From positions 1 to 12,805 of the forward strand of contig CAYOJL010000059.1 of assembly GCA_964404235.1 (NCBI GenBank): 12,805 nt of DNA. Direction: 5' to 3'. The notes beneath the pieces were generated by a model that saw only the letters and a list, made by a program, of their open reading frames with translations, was not told where the DNA came from and did not search any database. Below, one piece after another: positions 10,301-12,805 of this stretch (positions are counted from its first letter, which is position 1; every line of letters begins with the position of its first letter). Both the position numbers and the translations under genes were made by a program. The stretch is from CACEUX01 sp964404235. Its GTDB lineage: Bacteria > Fidelibacterota > Marinisomatia > Marinisomatales > UBA1611.

Positions 10301-11549
10301 GCACCCTGCTGAGTAATGGTTCGATAATCAAAACTGATGTTACCACCATTGGTCAACAAGGTGATTGAGAACTTGACAGATTGCCAACTACCGTGATTGT
10401 TGCTCTTGTAAGATGATGTTCCATCACTGGCGACGGCGTTATCAACAGACCAAGACGGTGTTTCTGTGGCCACCCATTCACTGCTGGGTGTTGATTCCCA
10501 ACTTTCAGTAAACACTGCGCTGGAATCTGCAACCAAACTCTCTCCTGTTTGGGAGTCCGCACCATTGCCCCAGCAGTACACATCTCCACTCTGTGTGGTG
10601 ATGCAAGTATGACTGGATCCTGCCGATACGGAAAGGGCGCGAACACCTGCAGGCAGTTGTGCCATTGAAGGTAAGGAACTACTTACTGATGTTCCAATCC
10701 CCAATTGCCCATCCGAGTTTGAACCCCAACAGTAGACATCTCCATCCCGGCTGACCGCACAGGTGTGGTCTTGTCCTGCATCGACATCGATCGCCTCAAA
10801 GTCAGAGGGAAGGTCCACAGAGACAGCCCAAGCGGACTTGGGTGCAGTTGTACTGGAATCACCCAACTGGTGAACATCGTTCTTGCCCCAGCAGGATACG
10901 GAGGAATCCGCAAGGATGGCACAAGCGTGGTCTTCACCCACAGTAATCACGCTGGACTCACCGACTCTTGCGAGATCATTCTTCGAATCGAAGCGGTCAC
11001 AGATTCCGTCACCATCAAAGTCGCTTGGAGTACTGTATGAAAGGAAGCGGTTGGACCCACAACGAATTTCTTCCATGCCTGTCCAACCATCTCCGTCACC
11101 ATCGATGTTGATGCCCGTGCCTCCGTATCCAACCTTATTGAACACATACAAGTCATCCGGTCCACTACCTAATTCGAGGTGGGAAGCCACCCAAAGGCGG
11201 CCTGAATGGTGTACTGCGGCCGAAAGATGACCTGATCCGAAATTGAAGATTTGGTCAGATTCCCATGAGCCATCAATTAGGTGATACGCCATGGTAGTGG
11301 AGCCTTGGCTTGCAACCACGATCGGAGCCATGTCTGCATCGACAACCAAGTCGAACACATCGGTTCCCGAACTGGTAACCACTTGGTCTGCCCAGTTTGA
11401 GGCAGTCAAACATGTTGCATTCCAGTGATCCCAACAGACAGAATAGACCAGCCCTGAACTTGAGTAGTGCAGCATGTGGATTGAATTATTCAATCCGACG
11501 GCGATTGCGATGATCGCGGAGTTTGTGGTGGCAATATTTGCCTCAGAAT
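1378..11549 (-). CDS. Giant multidomain surface-anchored protein, main and C-terminal part
   Basis: This is the larger visible part (about 3,389 codons, stop TAG at 1378-1380) of a giant envelope protein. From its N-terminal side it carries half of a duplicated propeller segment, a TSP3 pair, fourteen RCC1 units, TSP3, a BNR-like propeller, an Ig-like He_PIG domain, an SBBP-like propeller, five He_PIG domains, a long TSP3 block, an EP-rich stalk, one transmembrane helix, and a cytoplasmic beta domain, coiled coil and HhH. TSP3 repeats bind Ca2+ and stiffen such proteins, and propellers and Ig-like modules usually mediate binding, so a cell-surface adhesion, sensing or scaffold role is inferred. 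The N-terminal bulk should be outside and the last 370 residues inside, since basic residues (FRGNEK, LIRRYR) follow the helix. It joins the piece at 11560-12805 through the assembly gap; it has no start codon of its own, and a methionine at 11667 lies in the wrong frame across the Ns. No enzyme active site was recognised. Confidence 0.93.
1435..1575 (-). other. C-terminal helix-hairpin-helix domain
   Basis: The sequence DDLKKIKGIGPFIEEKLNAL followed by GIYTFLQISKM contains the classical HhH hairpin (KGIGPFIEEKL, with the G-h-G turn) and a second helical stretch ending YFRGRV. HhH motifs of this type usually bind the DNA backbone without sequence specificity, though they can also mediate protein contacts. 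Their place at the cytoplasmic end of a membrane-anchored surface protein is unusual; the role is unknown. Confidence 0.8.
1625..2055 (-). other. Cytoplasmic charged coiled coil
   Basis: About 140 residues are Ala/Glu/Lys-dominated with no Pro and few Gly: runs such as REKAEAEVRKAEEKRIREEA, KAKIEAEAKAKVEAEMKAKK and RLAEMEEKMATKMAEMEEKM. The sequence fits a long single helix or a parallel coiled coil of about 20 nm that would oligomerise the protein. Similarity to TolA-like and other Ala/Lys/Glu helices is compositional and not evidence of homology. Confidence 0.85.
2060..2480 (-). other. Cytoplasmic beta-rich domain of unknown family
   Basis: Roughly 135 residues follow the membrane helix. 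Recognisable strands are KPVFVFGVGTREDPFMLDPV, EMITIDNLDAGSIIRFTDLN, RFRMEPIEVIDDD, GSLRFRLEFNDN and SSVYFLWNVQT. The domain is well ordered in appearance (alternating hydrophobic residues, Gly/Asp turns), but I do not recognise the family. By topology it is cytoplasmic. It could receive a signal from the extracellular part or bind a cytoplasmic partner; neither is shown. Confidence 0.5.
2484..2630 (-). other. Glu-Pro stalk and poly-Leu transmembrane anchor
   Basis: After the last TSP3 loop the chain reads EIESEPEPEPEPEEDSDSG, partly encoded by an in-frame CTCTGG hexamer run (plus strand, about 2577-2600). One hydrophobic helix follows, YLSWTACCI, ten leucines and VLF. The basic RGNEK and LIRRYR after it predict that the following segment is inside the cell, making this a type I single-pass anchor with the N-terminal bulk outside. 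The linker resembles wall- or membrane-spanning spacers in other surface proteins. Confidence 0.88.
2630..3280 (-). repeat. Long membrane-proximal TSP3 block
   Basis: About 215 residues are almost entirely TSP3 loops, such as DNDLDGLPDIIDDDDDNDGW, PVDTDGDGICNAIDEDDDDD, SDLDGNGICDALESDTDGDG and DMDDDGDGWNDTDEIDCGTE. A repeating cassette of about 37-40 residues reads (E..C..dp.....S.P.D.DGdGiCd..D.D.DgdGw.D). The coding DNA is correspondingly rich in GAT/GAC/GAA runs, seen on the plus strand as atc/gtc/tcg repeats. In Ca2+-rich seawater this should be an extended rigid rod that lifts the other domains from the membrane. Confidence 0.93.
3285..4815 (-). other. Five He_PIG Ig-like domains
   Basis: Each domain shows the LP.GL..d...G.i.GTP core: PSPPSGLTFDSNQGRLYGTP, PVLPAGVLLHPVTGVLSGTP, SPDLPYGLTLDEDGVISGIP, ALPAGLDFGADNGTIWGTPT and ALPLGLNFDG....VISGTP. 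Domain boundaries are near 4555, 4270, 4010 and 3740, and a TSP3 segment (3567-3740) separates the fourth from the fifth. Several copies share the closing strand YT.WANNS. They form the membrane-proximal stalk and contain many N-x-S/T sites, plausible for N-glycosylation in an archaeon. Confidence 0.88.
3567..3740 (-). repeat. TSP3 calcium-binding repeats between Ig-like domains
   Basis: The loops PDMDGDGDPDESDPDTDGDG, WYDDYEEDCETNASNP and PFDSDGDGICDAMDDDDG are unmistakable TSP3 sequence with the usual cysteine pair, placed between the fourth and fifth He_PIG domains of the stalk. Confidence 0.92.
4820..6270 (-). other. SBBP-like beta-propeller region
   Basis: Five or six repeats of about 60-75 residues share a '(F/Y)(V/L)..(K/R)ld..Gn..Wa' start: FVAKRGVDGTWDWVVSAQL, MLMKLDPNGNLLWVSHS, FVVRLDANGNGAWAQAAHS, YLAHVDASGNWQWAKNI, YVAAMRLGTDGSQHWAQML and a weaker YWKMFGVSEDGDLAYYT. 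Each is followed by a D..GN..I.G strand pair, for example VVDSNGNVTISGRA. This is the pattern of SBBP (seven-bladed propeller) repeats in surface proteins. Isolated cysteine pairs (SYCSSGC) suggest local disulfides. Confidence 0.65.
6275..6595 (-). other. He_PIG Ig-like domain with TSP3 remnant
   Basis: GDADNDGICDALD (about 6535-6575) is a single TSP3 loop. It is followed by an Ig-like domain with the He_PIG signature SITPALPSGLTLNTLTGEIS and GTPQ. He_PIG modules are small extracellular beta sandwiches commonly repeated in bacterial and archaeal surface proteins. This one connects the BNR-like and SBBP-like propellers. Confidence 0.8.
6600..7640 (-). other. BNR/Asp-box-like beta-propeller region
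   Basis: Blade-like repeats include MTISSNGIVYVNDNNHIDW, IEIDSNGNLHFIAYSSS..IHHWTYDGSSW, MKIDASGTIHAVFVHSTELVYRYS, MVLNSSGVPYFAWLDYSNNTLYH and LTLDANGDPFIHSYEGTS. STNGGTSW (near 6895-6920) fits the BNR/Asp-box pattern SxDxGxxW with Asn in place of Asp. Such propellers occur in sialidases and in non-enzymatic surface proteins. No sialidase catalytic set (Arg triad, Tyr/Glu pair) was recognised, so a binding role is more likely. Confidence 0.6.
7640..8000 (-). repeat. TSP3 calcium-binding repeats
   Basis: Successive acidic loops are visible: DVDTDTDGTINLWDTDDDND, GYLDEIDDFPFDQC, HLDTDGDGMPNT, DIDDDNDNWWDTNETAC, PVDTDGDWLCNFVDTDDDND, GWSDVDETMC. The D-x-D-x-D-G spacing and the E..C...P...S.P.D.DGD..C pattern mark TSP3 repeats. 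They should fold only with bound Ca2+ and form a stiff connector between the second RCC1 propeller and the next propeller. Confidence 0.9.
8010..10965 (-). repeat. Main RCC1 array: fourteen units in two sets of seven
   Basis: Fourteen units can be read by their CWG core. The upstream seven (about 9306-10965) diverge from one another and mostly read YCWG, for example HTCAVSRDGDVYCWGSNSDG. The downstream seven (8010-9305) are uniform, read KCWG or RCWG (for example HNCALISDGSVKCWGRNDYG), and most end in an MG..L linker. Most units have a C-x9-C pair framing the strand before CWG, which could form a disulfide outside the cell. RCC1 propellers have seven blades, so two complete propellers are inferred. 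RCC1 repeats in surface proteins are binding modules; no nucleotide-exchange function is implied. A jelly-roll-like insert splits the first set after its third unit. Confidence 0.88.
10090..10525 (-). other. Jelly-roll-like domain inserted in the RCC1 array
   Basis: Between the RCC1 unit ending CWGNGADSQTGESL and the one at RHTCARNTANAVYCWG lies about 145 residues unlike RCC1. It begins FTESWESTPSSEWVATETPS, passes through WSVDNAVASDGTSSYKSN, GNISFDYRTIT and DFLFFCIDNPSC, and ends TVWIDNISID. A beta-rich pattern with a closing WIDNI..D strand is typical of MAM/LamG-like or carbohydrate-binding jelly rolls. The family is not certain, but an insertion into a propeller loop is clear from the RCC1 units on both sides. 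It may be the ligand-binding part of this section. Confidence 0.6.
10968..11112 (-). repeat. TSP3-like calcium-binding pair
   Basis: INIDGDGDGWTGMEEIRCGS and DFDGDGICDRFDSKND are two acidic DxDxDGxxD-type loops of the thrombospondin type-3 kind, with the cysteine pair found throughout the TSP3 segments of this protein. The pair sits between the propeller-like region and the main RCC1 array and probably serves as a rigid Ca2+-dependent spacer. Confidence 0.8.
11306..11549 (-). repeat. Duplicated propeller segment, copy B
   Basis: This copy is very similar in DNA to 11560-11791. It encodes IAVGL..SIHML..SSGL.Y.VC, CLTASNW, SGTDVFDLVVDA and MAPIVVAS. Compared with copy A it has 12 extra bases, which add DHWN before the CLTASNW block. 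It runs into the Ns, so its full extent is unknown. After VVAS this copy continues with QGSTTMAYHLIDGSW, the kind of sequence expected to follow copy A inside the gap. Confidence 0.85.
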
Positions 11550-11559
11550 NNNNNNNNNN
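11550..11559. other. Assembly gap (10 Ns) inside a repeat
   Basis: Ten Ns join two contigs. Both edges lie in copies of one repeat: the bases just left of the Ns (encoding SEANIATTNS) align with the far end of the right-hand copy (SDVNVYSVTS), and the bases just right of them (encoding APIVVAS) match the near end of the left-hand copy. This is the usual signature of an assembler stopping at a repeat, so the true gap is of unknown length and probably hides further propeller sequence. Confidence 0.95.
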
Positions 11560-11791
11560 TGGCTTGCAACCACGATCGGAGCCATTTCTGCATCTACAAC
11601 CAAGTCGAACACATCGGTTCCTGATCTTGTCACGGTTTGTTTGTCCCAGTTTGAGGCTGTCAAACATGATGCATGACAGACCGCATAGGTCAAGCCCGAA
11701 CTTGTGTTGTAGAGCATGTGGATTGAACCATTCAATCCTACAGCAATTGCGCTGTGTTCCGAGGTAACTGAATAGACATTGACATCAGAAT
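11560..11791 (-). repeat. Duplicated propeller segment, copy A
   Basis: This is the partner of copy B, in the same orientation. TGGCTTGCAACCACGATCGG at 11560 matches exactly at 11306, and similarity extends to about 11791 apart from the 12-base indel. The near-identity at DNA level, against only general resemblance among the other propeller blades in this protein, points to a recent tandem duplication within the gene. Confidence 0.85.
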
Positions 11792-12805
11792 AACTTGAGC
11801 CTGAATAAACTCCGTAGTAGACCCCACCATGCCAAGTCGGCGGCGAGGAGACAAAGTGAGTGTCACCATTCGCACCCATATCTGAATCCCAAGAACTTGC
11901 AATTACTCTGGGTGCCATTGCATAAGTGGAAAGAGATGTACCGTCAAACACAATCTCTGCGCGCAGAGCAACCGCTGAACCACCGGATACTTGAGTGCGA
12001 GATGGTGGGCTGGTCGAAGTCGTCCATCGACCATTTGACTTGGTCGAATAGTAGAGTATGTTGTCTTCGTCAATGTGAACGATGTGTGGAACATCATTGC
12101 CATCAAATGTGAGATCGATATCGATGATGGCTCCATCGGCATCATGTGGAATGATTTCAATCGCCCATAGACCGTTTTCGTAAGTGGCGAAGCGCAATTG
12201 GTCATCGGACTTGTCTTCCATGTAGACCACGGAAGCACAGCCATCGGAACGCAACTCAAGGACATTCAGGTCTCCAAGGTCTGCAACAGCCTGAAGATCG
12301 ACTTCTTCTGGATTGAAGGTATCATGGATGGGCACGAACATTCGCGCACAATCTTCGGACTCGAATGTATCTGAAAGGAATAAATCGATATCGGCTGTCG
12401 GCATGTCCTGAGAATCGTCACCACGGTATGAGGTGTCACCATATCCGAGGCGGCCTTCTTGGCCTGAACCCCAGCACTTGATGGCTCCTGAGCTCTTTAG
12501 GGCACAAGCAAATCCGTCACCGACTTCAACTTGAGAAATACTACCGGAAGCGAGATTGATGCTGTTGAGGTTGCTGCCCATCTCGTTGATGCCATCACCA
12601 CGGTGATTGGTATCTCCCAATCCGAGTTGGCCCTCAGTATTGCGACCCCAGCACTTCACTGCATTGCTGACCACAGCACAGACGCTGTTGACTCCAGCAT
12701 CGACAGACTGCGCGTTGGAACCCAAAGAAATGGCCGACAATCCACTCGGGTCATCGACATCCACAGTGTTGCCTTGACCGAGTTGACCGTAGTCGTTGTT
12801 GCCCC
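11560..12805 (-). CDS. Giant multidomain surface protein, part upstream of the gap (5' end outside window)
   Basis: This is the same gene as 1378-11549, seen on the other side of the assembly gap. About 415 codons are open to the window edge. At the edge the frame reads GNNDYGQLGQGNTVDVDD, the core of an RCC1 repeat whose tryptophan codon is cut by the boundary. The gene therefore begins outside the window, and the in-frame GTG at 12764 is an ordinary internal valine. Two further RCC1 units follow (KCWGRNTEGQLGLGD, KCWGSGQEGRLGYGD), then a propeller-like region with motifs such as VPHIVHIDEDNILYYST and AIAVGLNGSIHML. The frame here and the frame below the gap agree only if the true gap length leaves remainder 2 on division by 3; the 10 Ns do not. 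A signal peptide would be expected at the unseen N-terminus. Confidence 0.9.
12410..12805 (-). repeat. RCC1-type propeller repeats, three units (end of an array)
   Basis: Three units are visible: one cut by the window edge (GNNDYGQLGQGNT), then CAVVSNAVKCWGRNTEGQLG and CALKSSGAIKCWGSGQEGRLG. Each shows the RCC1 blade signature WG.N..GQLG.G, and units 2 and 3 have the paired cysteines (C-x9-C) seen in the main array below. An RCC1 propeller normally has seven blades, so at least four more are expected outside the window. Confidence 0.85.

Larger units (their letters stand above)
11125..12390 (-). other. Beta-propeller-like region interrupted by the gap
   Basis: This region repeats a pattern of a hydrophobic strand, Asp/Gly turn, histidine or valine strand and a terminal Trp: VLELRSDGCASVVYMEDKS, VPHIVHIDEDNILYYST..NGRW, IAVGLNGSIHMLY..SGLTYAVC..SNW, APIVVAS, MAYHLIDGSWES. 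That resembles the blades of six- or seven-bladed BNR-like propellers and the region at 6600-7640. The blade number cannot be given because the gap lies inside. Assignment to a named family is uncertain. Confidence 0.55.

Noticed and set aside
11549..11560. A true frameshift or pseudogene break in the giant gene
   Set aside because: The only frame change is at the Ns, whose length is arbitrary. Both flanks have intact, conserved repeat coding sequence, and no other break was seen in about 3,800 codons.
11560..11667. ATG at 11667 as the start of the large gene
   Set aside because: The residues between this Met and the Ns are in a different frame from the real coding sequence there, which encodes SGTDVFDLVVDA and APIVVAS. 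The apparent start exists only because the 10 Ns shift the frame.
12762..12764. GTG as the start codon of a separate gene running left from 12764
   Set aside because: The frame is open further upstream and reads a perfect RCC1 core (GNNDYGQLGQGNT) to the window edge, and no ribosome binding site precedes the GTG. It is an internal valine.

Overview
The window looks like a piece of a marine Euryarchaeota genome, most probably Marine Group II (Candidatus Poseidoniales) or a close relative. This is inferred from family resemblance, since no marker gene is present. The pointers are a giant surface protein with very acidic thrombospondin type-3 (TSP3) calcium-binding repeats carrying paired cysteines, a C-terminal membrane anchor followed by a cytoplasmic coiled coil and helix-hairpin-helix (HhH), and an archaeal-type Shine-Dalgarno sequence in front of the next gene.

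Almost all of the window is two genes on the minus strand. The first is a giant gene that enters at the right edge (its start is not in the window) and stops at 1378. It is interrupted by a run of 10 Ns (11550-11559) inside a repeated segment. The open frame changes across the Ns, but matching repeat copies on both sides show that it is one gene and that the Ns do not represent the true gap length. About 3,800 codons are visible. In protein order they encode: the end of an RCC1 propeller (12410-12805), a second propeller-like region with the duplicated segment and the gap (11125-12390), a TSP3 pair (10968-11112), 14 RCC1 units forming two sets of seven with a jelly-roll-like insertion (8010-10965), TSP3 (7640-8000), a BNR/Asp-box-like propeller (6600-7640), one He_PIG Ig-like domain with a TSP3 remnant (6275-6595), an SBBP-like 'Kld.nGn..Wa' propeller (4820-6270), five more He_PIG domains with TSP3 between the last two (3285-4815), a long TSP3 block (2630-3280), a Glu-Pro stalk and poly-Leu transmembrane helix (2484-2630), and a cytoplasmic tail of a beta-rich domain, a charged coiled coil and a C-terminal HhH (1381-2480).

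Eleven bases after that stop lies an MscS-family mechanosensitive channel gene (50-1366) with its own C-terminal coiled-coil extension. The stop codon of the giant gene is the first part of the channel's ribosome binding site, so the two are probably cotranscribed and translationally coupled. The first 49 bases may hold the end of a convergent gene on the plus strand. No RNA gene, CRISPR array or insertion sequence was seen, and no stretch above 300 bases lacks a gene.

A reasonable inference is a cell-envelope unit: a very long Ca2+-stiffened extracellular stalk carrying several beta-propellers, anchored by one membrane helix to a cytoplasmic coiled coil/HhH, made together with a tension-gated channel. 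A functional link between the two proteins is a hypothesis; only the gene arrangement and domain content are seen directly.
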